Below, one piece after another: positions 52,123 through 60,251 of a stretch of 64,000 bases of DNA. The DNA comes from Sphingobacteriales bacterium (GTDB taxonomy: Bacteria; Bacteroidota; Bacteroidia; Chitinophagales; Chitinophagaceae). A program made the position numbers and the translations under genes. The stretch spans positions 1-64,000 of the forward strand of contig JACRJO010000036.1 of NCBI GenBank assembly GCA_016219985.1. The letters are read 5' to 3'. Positions within the stretch are counted from its first letter, which is position 1, and every line of letters begins with the position of its first letter. Under the pieces are notes generated by a model. That model had not been told where the DNA came from. It saw nothing but the letters and a program-made list of their open reading frames with translations, and searched no databases.

Positions 52123-53127
52123 ATGAAATCTATTATAAATAAAATAATCGCCCTGACTGCCGGCCTGGCTGTTTGCCTGCTGGCGGTTCATGGTCCTGTT
52201 TTGGCACAGGATGAAAAACCGGAGGCCGAAAAAGAAGCCCCAAAAGAGGCGAAGGCAAAGCCTGTAAAAAACACCTTCCAGAGCGTATGGATCATTGATA
52301 ACCAAACCGTACTGGTTCCTGTAAAAGGAACACTTGAGATGGATATCATGCACCGCTTTGGCACCTGGAACAAAGGATACGAAGATTTTTGGGGATTCTT
52401 TGCTCCTTCCAATATCCGGCTGGGGCTCAGTTATGTCCCGGTCAAGAAACTGAACCTTGGATTTGGCGTCACCAAAGAGAAAATGCTCTGGGATGTGAAT
52501 GCCAAATATTCCATCATCACGCAAACAAAAGGGCTTTACCCGGTAAGCGTCTCCTTTTACAGCAACCTGGCCTATGTAGGCACCAAGAACAAATACACCA
52601 TTGCAAAAGTGGATAGCTCCGGGGCAGAATACCTGGATGAAAAACATAAAACAGACCGGCTCCTGTATTTCCACCAGGTGATCATCGCCCGCAAGCTGAC
52701 GGATAAACTGTCTGTCCAGGTAGCTCCCAGCTGGACCCACCAGAACGCAGTGGGCGGCTATTATACCAAGAATGACAGTACCGGTAAAGAGGTTTTCAAA
52801 TCCATGAAACATGATCACCTCGCTGTAGCCATTTCCGCCCGGTATAAACTCACGCCGGTTACATCGGTGATGCTCAATTATGACCAGCCGCTTACCAAAC
52901 ACCCGACCAGCAACCCGAATCCGAACCTTTCAGCAGGAGTGGAATTCAATACCAGCAGTCACAGCTTCCAGTTGTTCTTCGGCAATTATTTCAGCCTGAG
53001 CCCGCAGCGCAATAACCTGTTCAACCATAACAACCCGTTTACTTATACCGATAATGCGACAAAAAAGGAAGTGAAAGGCGGTCGTTTCCTGATAGGATTT
53101 AATATTACCAGGTTGTGGAACTATTAA
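52123..53127 (+). CDS. DUF5777-type predicted outer-membrane barrel (module C)
   Basis: A 334-aa protein with a signal peptide (AVHGPVLAQDE), then an acidic/Lys linker. AKPVKNTFQSVWIIDNQTV, FFAPSNIRLGLSYVPVKKLN and the final strand GGRFLIGFNITRLWNY are nearly the same as in the module B protein; most of the extra length is in two extended loops (near VDSSGAEYLDEKHKTDR and TYTDNATKKEV). Paralogous duplication followed by loop change is the likely history. Confidence 0.83.
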   Translation: MKSIINKIIALTAGLAVCLLAVHGPVLAQDEKPEAEKEAPKEAKAKPVKNTFQSVWIIDNQTVLVPVKGTLEMDIMHRFGTWNKGYEDFWGFFAPSNIRLGLSYVPVKKLNLGFGVTKEKMLWDVNAKYSIITQTKGLYPVSVSFYSNLAYVGTKNKYTIAKVDSSGAEYLDEKHKTDRLLYFHQVIIARKLTDKLSVQVAPSWTHQNAVGGYYTKNDSTGKEVFKSMKHDHLAVAISARYKLTPVTSVMLNYDQPLTKHPTSNPNPNLSAGVEFNTSSHSFQLFFGNYFSLSPQRNNLFNHNNPFTYTDNATKKEVKGGRFLIGFNITRLWNY

Positions 53128-53260
53128 AAACGCATGAAAGCCCGTCCTAACTACCAGGAACCGGGAACCGCAGCAGAACCCTGTATTGAATTTCACTACA
53201 GGGTTCTTATTTTTAGCGCATACAAGGTTCCGGAACTTTTAAGAAAAAAATTCAACTGTA

Positions 53261-53770
53261 ATGAAGAAACCGATCTTCCCCTGTTTCATCATAAAACTGC
53301 CCGTTCTCCTGTTCGTCTTACTTCTTTTTACCGGGTGTAAAAACCCTGGGGAGAAGAAAACAGCCCGGCAAGACAACTCATTGGCAGTGCCAGCCGAACG
53401 GGGCCCGGCCACCGATACCCTGGTAATTGACCAGCTCGCCGCGGTATTTTTTACCCCCGGACCCCTGCATCGCCAGCAGTTAAAAGCGCAGTTTACTGCA
53501 GCACAATACGATGGTATTGACCACGAATGCTTTTACCAGATGAAAAATGCCCGGACCTCCCTCAAAGAACACTGGCCGCAGATCCGGATCTATGAAGTGA
53601 CGGATACCCTCTATCTCCGGTTCATCAGGGAGGATGGCCGACCGGCTGGCATAGATCTTAACAAAAAAAGGGATATGTGCGGGTTGTACATTTTCAACAG
53701 GAAAAATGACCCGGTGATAGCGGATATGATGAGTATCGGCACTTCACTGGAGAACTATTTTACCCGCTAA
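53261..53770 (+). CDS. Lipoprotein of unknown function
   Basis: A 169-aa protein with a lipobox LLLFTGC. The mature region is charged, with no recognised domain; ECFYQMKNARTSLKEHWPQI and RFIREDGRPAGIDLNKKRD may mark a small alpha-beta fold. It is located between the module array and the U32 gene. No haem motif seen. Confidence 0.65.
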   Translation: MKKPIFPCFIIKLPVLLFVLLLFTGCKNPGEKKTARQDNSLAVPAERGPATDTLVIDQLAAVFFTPGPLHRQQLKAQFTAAQYDGIDHECFYQMKNARTSLKEHWPQIRIYEVTDTLYLRFIREDGRPAGIDLNKKRDMCGLYIFNRKNDPVIADMMSIGTSLENYFTR

Positions 53771-53934
53771 GCCTTCCGGGCAGCTAAATTCCTGCTGGTT
53801 GTTGCAACCCGCAAACTCAGTGATCCGCTTAATATATCTCAAGTGCAGTGCTGACCCAACTCATCCTCTCTCCGGGAGGTAAACGTTTACTTTATAGTAT
53901 AAACAATCAACAAAAGCCAGCAAATCCCCCAATC

Positions 53935-55143
53935 ATGAAGTTAACAATACCGGTAAACTGGGAAGATGATTATTTTGAAAAGATCGACTTTTCTCAAACG
54001 GAAGAACTTTATGGCAAACTGAATGTTGGCCTGATTGGCGGTGGCAGGCCGGCCCTCACACTGCCGGAAGTTAAAAAAGAAAAGGTAAAGGAGTTTGTGG
54101 ATGAGGCACACCGGCGCGGCCTGAAGTTCAACTACCTCATGAACGGCACCTGTTTCGATAATCTTGAAATCACCAAAACCGGCTACAAGGATATCCGTAA
54201 AACGCTGGACTGGTTGTCCGAGATGAAGGTGGACGGGATCTCCGTATCCCTGCCCATGGTAATGGAGATCATCAAAAAAAATTATCCTCATTTCTCTATC
54301 TCCGTTTCGGTACAGGTCCGGATTGACAGTTTCGAAAAAGCCCGCTACTGGGAGAGCCTGGGGGCAGACAAGCTGAATATCTCTTATGTTGATATCAATA
54401 AGAACTTCGATGAGATCCGGAAGATCAAGGAAAAAACATCCTGCAAGATCCAGACCATCGCCAACCTGATGTGCATGAATAAATGCCCGATGGTAACCCT
54501 GCATGCCAATTACAATGCCCATGCCTCACAGAAAAACCATGTTTCCGGCAATTTCAGTTTTGACTATTACCTTTTTTCCTGCGCCGAACGGCTTTTATCC
54601 AATCCGGTTGAAATCCTGCGATCTGCCTTTATCCGCCCGGAGGACCTGCATTACTACGAAGAAGCGGGGGTCGACAATATCAAACTGGTGGAACGGATCA
54701 TGACCACCGATGCCCTGGCCCGGATCGTTTCCGCCTACACAAAGCGCTCCTATGACGGGAATATGATGGACCTGATACACGGCCTTTCCAAATACCTGAT
54801 CTATAATAAAGACCAGTACTACTGGAAAGGGATCAAGTATGTCTTACAACCCTCCAAAATAAATCTATTCAAAGCCTATAAACTGGTAAACAAACTGGAT
54901 GCCATCCGGAAAGAAAAAGCGTTCAACGAGAGTTTCGACCTGTATATTGACAACAAAAAGTTAGACGGTTTCATGGAGTTTTTTCACAAGGGACATTGCA
55001 ACCGGGATTGCAACCAGTGTAACTATTGTGACAAATTCGCTGAAAAAGCGATCCGCTACCTGGTTCCCCTGGAACAACATGAACACACGATGACCTCTCT
55101 CCGGGAAGCCAGGAACATGATGATAAAAGGAGAGCTTTTCTGA
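53935..55143 (+). CDS. U32-family (UbiU/YhbU-like) iron-sulfur protein
   Basis: A 402-aa protein starting at the ATG at 53935; the frame remains open upstream without support. The TIM-barrel core is VGLIGGGRPALTLPEVKKEK, then FNYLMNGTCFDN, and VSVQVRIDSFEKARYWESLG. The cysteines in NLMCMNKCPMVTL and, after the barrel, HCNRDCNQCNYCDKF can hold one 4Fe-4S cluster as in UbiU/UbiV and TrhP, with a possible extra site. U32 members hydroxylate tRNA, rRNA or quinone precursors without oxygen, or act in peptide maturation. The next gene, 40 nt away, is an RND transporter, so it may serve an exported lipid or quinone. Confidence 0.8.
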   Translation: MKLTIPVNWEDDYFEKIDFSQTEELYGKLNVGLIGGGRPALTLPEVKKEKVKEFVDEAHRRGLKFNYLMNGTCFDNLEITKTGYKDIRKTLDWLSEMKVDGISVSLPMVMEIIKKNYPHFSISVSVQVRIDSFEKARYWESLGADKLNISYVDINKNFDEIRKIKEKTSCKIQTIANLMCMNKCPMVTLHANYNAHASQKNHVSGNFSFDYYLFSCAERLLSNPVEILRSAFIRPEDLHYYEEAGVDNIKLVERIMTTDALARIVSAYTKRSYDGNMMDLIHGLSKYLIYNKDQYYWKGIKYVLQPSKINLFKAYKLVNKLDAIRKEKAFNESFDLYIDNKKLDGFMEFFHKGHCNRDCNQCNYCDKFAEKAIRYLVPLEQHEHTMTSLREARNMMIKGELF

Positions 55144-55183
55144 ATTATTTCCTATATTCAGTTACCCGAAATTCACCTCAAAA

Positions 55184-57490
55184 ATGTACGAAAAAAGAAG
55201 CTGGGCCGGCTTTTACCTCATTGTATTGCTTACCGGGTTAAGCTTTCTTCCGCTCCGGTCCCTGAAATTTGATTTTAACAGCGAATCCTTCTTCCCTGAC
55301 GGGGACCCGGACCTGGTTTTCTTCCAGGAATTCCGGGAGCAGTTCAGTTCCCAGGTTGATGATGAGTTCATCTTCATCGGCCTGAAAAACAACAAAGGGA
55401 TCTTTGACCAGGGCTTCCTGGCAAAAGCCGACAGCCTGTCCCGGTTCATATCCCGGCAGGATCATATCCTCAAACTGTATTCGCTGACAACCACCAACCT
55501 GATCTATTTTAACGGGAAAGACGTCAATGCCCGACCCCTTATTCATACCAGTGATCCTTCCCAATACAAAGCCGACTCTGCTTATTTGTTCGCGTCGCCG
55601 GAATACCGGGACCTGCTGGTTTCGAAAGACGGCCGGTCCATTGCGATTGCAGCTTTTAACCAGCAACACCTCGATAACAGGCAAAAAGACCGGCTGCTCG
55701 GGAGTATCCGGCAGAAAACCGAAGAACTGGGTTTTGATGAAACCCATATCACGGCCAAGATCCGGGTGGAACGGGTATATATAAGCGAAATTGAAAAGAA
55801 CCTGCAAAAATACCTCGTCATTTCCCTTACCCTGATCGCGCTGGTCCTCTATATCCTGTTCCGGTCCCTGAAAGCCATCCTGATCCCCCTGATGATCATC
55901 GGGGTTTCCATTGCCTGGACCCTTTCCCTGATCTCGCTGACCGGTCATTCGCTCGATATTATTTCAAGTCTCCTGCCCCCGATACTGGCCGCTATCTGCA
56001 TGTCGGATGTTATTCATATCAGTACCCATTATATTGAAAAACTGCGGCAGGGCCTGCCCAAGCAGGAAGCCCTGCACAAGACCTACCAGGAGATTGGTAT
56101 GGCCACTTTTTTTACCTGTTGCACCATTGCCGCCGGCTTTCTTACCCTGGGCATCACCGATATCATCCCGATCCGGAACTTCGGGTTCTTCGCAGCAGCG
56201 GGCATCCTGCTTTCCTTCGGGCTGACCCTGGTGGCCCTGTATGCTTATTACACACTTACCCCGGCGCCGGCCGTGGTTACAGCTGCAGGCGCCGACCGCC
56301 GCTGGAACAAATGGCTGGCCTGGTGTTTCCGGTTCCTGCTCGGCAATAAGCTGCTTTTATTTTTACTGATGGCGGTCCTGGCCGGGCTGGCCGGTTTTTA
56401 CAGCAGCAAAGTGGAAGTAAACTCCAGCCTGCTGCAGGAAATACCCCGGAATAATCCCATGCTGGACGATTATCGTTTCATGGAAAGGGATTTTTCCGGA
56501 ACCCGGACATTCGAAATGGCGCTGACAATCCAAAAACAGCCCGGTTCCTTTTTTCAGCCGGAGATTATGAAAGAAGCCGCGGAAGTGGAGCAGTTCCTGA
56601 AAGACAGTTGCGGGATCGGTTATATCATTTCCCCCTTGTCGCTTTTCCGGGGGGCGAATAAAGCTTTTCACGGGGGAGATACCGGTTATTTTAAATTACC
56701 GGGCAGCCCGGAAGAAGTGTCCCGGTATTACGAAGCCATCACACAAACCGAATATGCGGACGAGCTGCAGCATTACCTGCTCCCGGATGGCAGCCGTATC
56801 CGGATCAGCGGCCGGCAGCCCAACCTGAGCGTAAAAGAGTTTGAACCCGTGAAAGAGAAAATTGACCGTTTCTTCCGGGGAAAAAATTATGCTTTCGCCC
56901 ACCGGATCAGCGGGTCGGCCCTGCTGCTGGATAAAATGACCTATTCGCTCACCAACAACCTGTTTACCGGGATTTTTTTTGATGCCCTTGTCATCTGTAT
57001 TATTGCCCTCCTCCTGCTGCGTAACTGGATCGTCATGCTGATTATTTTAATTCCTAATGTGTTGCCCCTTGTATTTATGGCGGGGATGATGGGGCTGATG
57101 GGCATCAACCTCAAAGCAGACACCTCGGTCATTTTTGCCATTGCCCTCGGCCTCGCTGTCGATGACTCGATCCATTTTCTCAGCCGGCTCCGGCTGGAAC
57201 TTTCCCGCGGCCTTTCGCTGGCTTATGCTGTAAAAAGAACGTATCTTTCTACAGGAAAAGCCATCGTGATCACCGCCCTTGTGTTGTTGTCCGGATTCAT
57301 GACGCTGCTGGCTTCCAGTTTCGGGGGTACTTTTTATGTAGGATTGCTGATCAGCCTTTGCCTTTTTTTTGCCATGCTGCTGGAGCTTACCCTGACACCC
57401 CTGCTGATCTTATTGCTTTTAAAAATGAAATCCGGCAATAAACCCAGGTCCTTAAGTAATAAGGAGATAGATACCCCAAACCAGCTTTGA
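55184..57490 (+). CDS. RND/MMPL-type exporter with duplicated SSD-like membrane half
   Basis: A 768-aa protein with about 12 helices in two halves. Each half has one helix, a large periplasmic loop (residues of about 35-210 and 415-585) and five more helices. The second half has the motif ALGLAVDDSIHFLSRLRLEL and the first has ICMSDVIHISTHYIEKLRQG, the RND motif-4 positions with their aspartates that carry the proton path. Members of this MMPL/HpnN-like group export lipids, hopanoids or other hydrophobic compounds by proton motive force. There is no adaptor or TolC homologue nearby. Confidence 0.88.
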   Translation: MYEKRSWAGFYLIVLLTGLSFLPLRSLKFDFNSESFFPDGDPDLVFFQEFREQFSSQVDDEFIFIGLKNNKGIFDQGFLAKADSLSRFISRQDHILKLYSLTTTNLIYFNGKDVNARPLIHTSDPSQYKADSAYLFASPEYRDLLVSKDGRSIAIAAFNQQHLDNRQKDRLLGSIRQKTEELGFDETHITAKIRVERVYISEIEKNLQKYLVISLTLIALVLYILFRSLKAILIPLMIIGVSIAWTLSLISLTGHSLDIISSLLPPILAAICMSDVIHISTHYIEKLRQGLPKQEALHKTYQEIGMATFFTCCTIAAGFLTLGITDIIPIRNFGFFAAAGILLSFGLTLVALYAYYTLTPAPAVVTAAGADRRWNKWLAWCFRFLLGNKLLLFLLMAVLAGLAGFYSSKVEVNSSLLQEIPRNNPMLDDYRFMERDFSGTRTFEMALTIQKQPGSFFQPEIMKEAAEVEQFLKDSCGIGYIISPLSLFRGANKAFHGGDTGYFKLPGSPEEVSRYYEAITQTEYADELQHYLLPDGSRIRISGRQPNLSVKEFEPVKEKIDRFFRGKNYAFAHRISGSALLLDKMTYSLTNNLFTGIFFDALVICIIALLLLRNWIVMLIILIPNVLPLVFMAGMMGLMGINLKADTSVIFAIALGLAVDDSIHFLSRLRLELSRGLSLAYAVKRTYLSTGKAIVITALVLLSGFMTLLASSFGGTFYVGLLISLCLFFAMLLELTLTPLLILLLLKMKSGNKPRSLSNKEIDTPNQL

Positions 57491-57521
57491 TAGTGCTCAT
57501 TATCAAATATGATTAAAATCA
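57486..57521 (+). promoter_or_regulatory. FNR-like sites upstream of the iron-sulfur/NrfD operon
   Basis: TGAT-taaa-ATCA (57510-57521) is a perfect FNR half-site pair with four-base spacer. Directly before it TTTGATA-gtgctcat-TATCAAA (57486-57507) is another perfect inverted repeat, which overlaps the end of the RND gene. The ATG of the next gene is at 57625, leaving room for a promoter. Confidence 0.55.
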
Positions 57522-57624
57522 CATAACCCCTCTTGTTCTGTCATCCGATGGTCACAGCACACGCTTTATTTTAGCCTGTTGACTTTAATGAAATCTATTA
57601 TCATCATTTTGTCAAAACACTTTT

Positions 57625-57852
57625 ATGGGTAATAACAAAAAACCAGAGTCCAAATCAAGAAGGAGCTTCTTCGCTGATCTCCTGCAAGGCAGTTCAAAAA
57701 CCAGTAAACCGGAAATGATCAAAATGCTGACCCCGGACGGGAAACTGGTGGAAGTGGACAAAGCCATTTATGAAAAAGCTGTTCAAAAGAAAAAAGCCAG
57801 TAACAAGGAAATTTTCGACTGGATGAAAAATCCATCCAAAGATAACAGCTGA
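57625..57852 (+). CDS. Small Tat-motif-like accessory protein
   Basis: A 75-aa protein. It starts with ESKSRRSFFADLLQG, which resembles a twin-arginine motif (RRxF) but lacks the hydrophobic stretch of a Tat signal, so it should stay in the cytoplasm or be carried by a partner. MIKMLTPDGKLVEVDKAIYE is alike in sequence to VKLLSPEGEIVEIDSAYLN near the N-terminus of the iron-sulfur protein encoded 31 nt downstream; both share the L-[TS]-P-[DE]-G-x-[LI]-VE-[VI]-D core. It is therefore probably a helper or a duplicated fragment of that subunit. Confidence 0.72.
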   Translation: MGNNKKPESKSRRSFFADLLQGSSKTSKPEMIKMLTPDGKLVEVDKAIYEKAVQKKKASNKEIFDWMKNPSKDNS

Positions 57853-57883
57853 ACCTGCTTTACTCACCTTATTATAACCAGTA

Positions 57884-58846
57884 ATGAAACAAGAAGAAAT
57901 AACTGACAAAAGCCGGCGGGAGTTCCTCAAAACTGCTGCCGTGGCCACCATTGCCGCCACAGCCTGCGGCAGTCTCGCCTGCTCCTGCACATCCAAACAC
58001 CCGGTTACGGATAAAGTAAAACTGCTTTCCCCCGAAGGTGAAATTGTGGAGATCGACTCTGCCTATCTCAACCACCAGGAGCACATGGCCATCCTGTCCA
58101 AGCTGGAACAGCGGCAGGGAATTGCCGGGAAAAAATTTGTAATGGTGGTGGATCTTTCCCGCTGTAAAAATGCCCGCAAGTGTATTGCCGGCTGCCAGAA
58201 ATGGCATTACCGCCCGGAAGAAACAGAATGGCTGACGGTAAAACTGTTGAAAGACAGTGATAAGGCCGCCCCTTACTGGTTCCCCAAACAATGTTTTCAT
58301 TGTGATAACCCGCCCTGTGTTAAAGTATGTCCCGTGGATGCCACTTTCAAAAGGCAGGACGGACTGGTGCTGATCGACAATGACCGTTGTATCGGTTGTA
58401 AGTTTTGCATGGCTGCCTGCCCGTACTCCACCCGCGTATTCAACTGGGATGAACCGGAAATGCCGGCGGATATCCGCAACCTGGCCACGAATGCGGAAAC
58501 CAATCTTCCCGCCAAAGTCGGGACCGTGGAAAAATGTGATTTCTGCCCCGACCGTTCCCGTGAGGGACTGCTCCCGCCCTGCGTGGAAGCCTGCCCCAAC
58601 GGCGTGTTCTATTTTGGCGATGAAAACGAAGACACTGTCTCTAACGGGGATGAAACCGTTAGTTTTTCCCAATTGATCAGGGACCGGGCCGCTTACCGGT
58701 ATATGGAAGAATTAGGCACCAAGCCGAGGGTGTATTACCTGCCGCCTAAAGAAAGGCAATTCCCGGTTGAAAGGGGATACGAAAACCTCCCGGATAAACT
58801 GAAAGAAAGGTTTAAAGATGTGATGGAAGGACATAAGGGGGAATAA
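57884..58846 (+). CDS. Tat-exported four-cluster ferredoxin-type subunit (PsrB/DmsB-like)
   Basis: A 320-aa protein with a Tat signal (KSRREFLKTA, Arg11-Arg12). Four cysteine groups follow. The first, Cys94, Ala97, Cys100 and Cys104, has alanine at the second ligand position. The others are complete: 137/140/145/149 (CFHCDNPPCVKVCP), 169/172/175/179 (CIGCKFCMAACP) and 218/221/233/237. It should pass electrons between a periplasmic partner and NrfD. The first group may hold a 3Fe-4S or a partly ligated cluster. No molybdopterin catalytic subunit is next to it, unlike Psr/Dms/Nrf operons. Confidence 0.9.
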   Translation: MKQEEITDKSRREFLKTAAVATIAATACGSLACSCTSKHPVTDKVKLLSPEGEIVEIDSAYLNHQEHMAILSKLEQRQGIAGKKFVMVVDLSRCKNARKCIAGCQKWHYRPEETEWLTVKLLKDSDKAAPYWFPKQCFHCDNPPCVKVCPVDATFKRQDGLVLIDNDRCIGCKFCMAACPYSTRVFNWDEPEMPADIRNLATNAETNLPAKVGTVEKCDFCPDRSREGLLPPCVEACPNGVFYFGDENEDTVSNGDETVSFSQLIRDRAAYRYMEELGTKPRVYYLPPKERQFPVERGYENLPDKLKERFKDVMEGHKGE

Positions 58847-58892
58847 ATAATACCGATCGGTGTAATTGTCAACTTAAAGAATACTACTAATT

Positions 58893-60251
58893 ATGGAACT
58901 CAATAAATATCAACAGGAGCTTTTCGAAAGACAACGCCCCACTATAGAAAAATTTGGCAAGAAGACCTGGGCCTGGACCATCTTCTTTCTTCTTTGGATC
59001 CTGCTGGGCGGGTATGCCCTCTATTTGCAGATTGCCAAAGGGCACTCAGTTACCGGGATGCGGGACAATGTGGTATGGGGCCTTTATATTGCCAACTTTA
59101 TCTTTTTTATCGGGATCAGTTATGCAGGCGCCGTCATTTCGGGCATTCTGCATATCCTGAATGTGGAATGGCGGAAACCGATTATCCGGATTGCCGAAAT
59201 GATTACAGTGATTGCCACCATTATCGGGCCCGTCTTTATTCTTTTATGCGTCGGCAGGTTAGACCGGCTTCACCACCTGTTCTTATACCCCCGGCTGCAG
59301 TCCCCCATTACCTGGGATGTGCTGGCCATTGGTACCTATTTTGCCGGCAGTGTTATTTTCTTATACCTTGCTTTAATTAAAGACTTTGCTGTTTACCGGG
59401 ATGCAAAACTGAATGTCCCGAAATGGAAACAAAAGCTCTATACCATCCTGGCAATCGGCTACCGGGGTACGCCCAGCCAGAAAAGGCATATCAAAATTTC
59501 AACCAACCTGATGGCTATCATGATCATCCCGCTGGCGATCATTGTGCACTCTGTACTTTCCTGGATTTTTGGTATGACTCTTCGCCCGGGCTGGCACAGC
59601 ACTATCTTTGGGCCTTATTTCGTCCTGGCGGCCATTTACTCCGGCACCGGTGTGCTGATCATGGCGATGTGGGTGTACCGGAAATTATATAAAATGGAAA
59701 GCCTGCTAACCGATAAACATTTTGTTTACCTGGGATATATCATGATGGTCCTCGGTGCAGCCTACGGTTACTTTACCTTTTCCGAATACCTGACTGACTG
59801 GTTTGCCTCTGAAAAGTGGGACAGCGAGGTTATTGAAAAAATATTCAGCCCGGCTAAATACGGCTGGTGGTTCCTGTTTACCAATGTCGCGGGAATCCTG
59901 CTTCCCATCCTGATCGTGGCAATTCCCAAAACCCGGAAGCCAAATGCGATTGCTTTTGTTTCCTTCTTTATGGTAATCGCCCTTTGGGTAAAAAGGTACC
60001 TGATCATTGTACCTACCCTGGAGTCTCCCCTGCTTCCCATGCAGGATACCCGGCCTGAGTATATCAAATATTCAGCCACCTGGGTGGAGTGGGCGCTGAC
60101 TTTCGCCGGTATTGCCACCTTCTTCCTGCTCTTTACCCTCATTTCAAAAATGGTAACGATCATCCCGATATCTGAATTCGGAGAAAAAGAGGAAAAACCA
60201 ACCCCGGCTACAGAAAACGAAATTGCCCCAGCCTTAAAAAAAAGTTTATGA
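58893..60251 (+). CDS. NrfD/PsrC-type membrane quinol subunit
   Basis: A 452-aa protein with ten predicted helices. AWTIFFLLWILLGGYALYLQ opens it, then VWGLYIANFIFFIGISYAG (the NrfD quinone-site signature) and GPVFILLCVGRLDRLHHLFL; the next helices include IVHSVLSWIFGMTLRPGWHS. It should oxidise or reduce menaquinone and exchange electrons with the iron-sulfur subunit before it. The layout (FeS, NrfD, anchored subunit, cytochrome c) recalls part of alternative complex III, but without its other subunits. The last four bases overlap the next gene. Confidence 0.92.
   Translation: MELNKYQQELFERQRPTIEKFGKKTWAWTIFFLLWILLGGYALYLQIAKGHSVTGMRDNVVWGLYIANFIFFIGISYAGAVISGILHILNVEWRKPIIRIAEMITVIATIIGPVFILLCVGRLDRLHHLFLYPRLQSPITWDVLAIGTYFAGSVIFLYLALIKDFAVYRDAKLNVPKWKQKLYTILAIGYRGTPSQKRHIKISTNLMAIMIIPLAIIVHSVLSWIFGMTLRPGWHSTIFGPYFVLAAIYSGTGVLIMAMWVYRKLYKMESLLTDKHFVYLGYIMMVLGAAYGYFTFSEYLTDWFASEKWDSEVIEKIFSPAKYGWWFLFTNVAGILLPILIVAIPKTRKPNAIAFVSFFMVIALWVKRYLIIVPTLESPLLPMQDTRPEYIKYSATWVEWALTFAGIATFFLLFTLISKMVTIIPISEFGEKEEKPTPATENEIAPALKKSL

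Noticed and set aside
55238..55948. A 236-codon minus-strand frame opposite the RND exporter gene
   Set aside because: The protein is rich in Gly/Gln/Asp without a motif and is fully antisense to a well supported gene.
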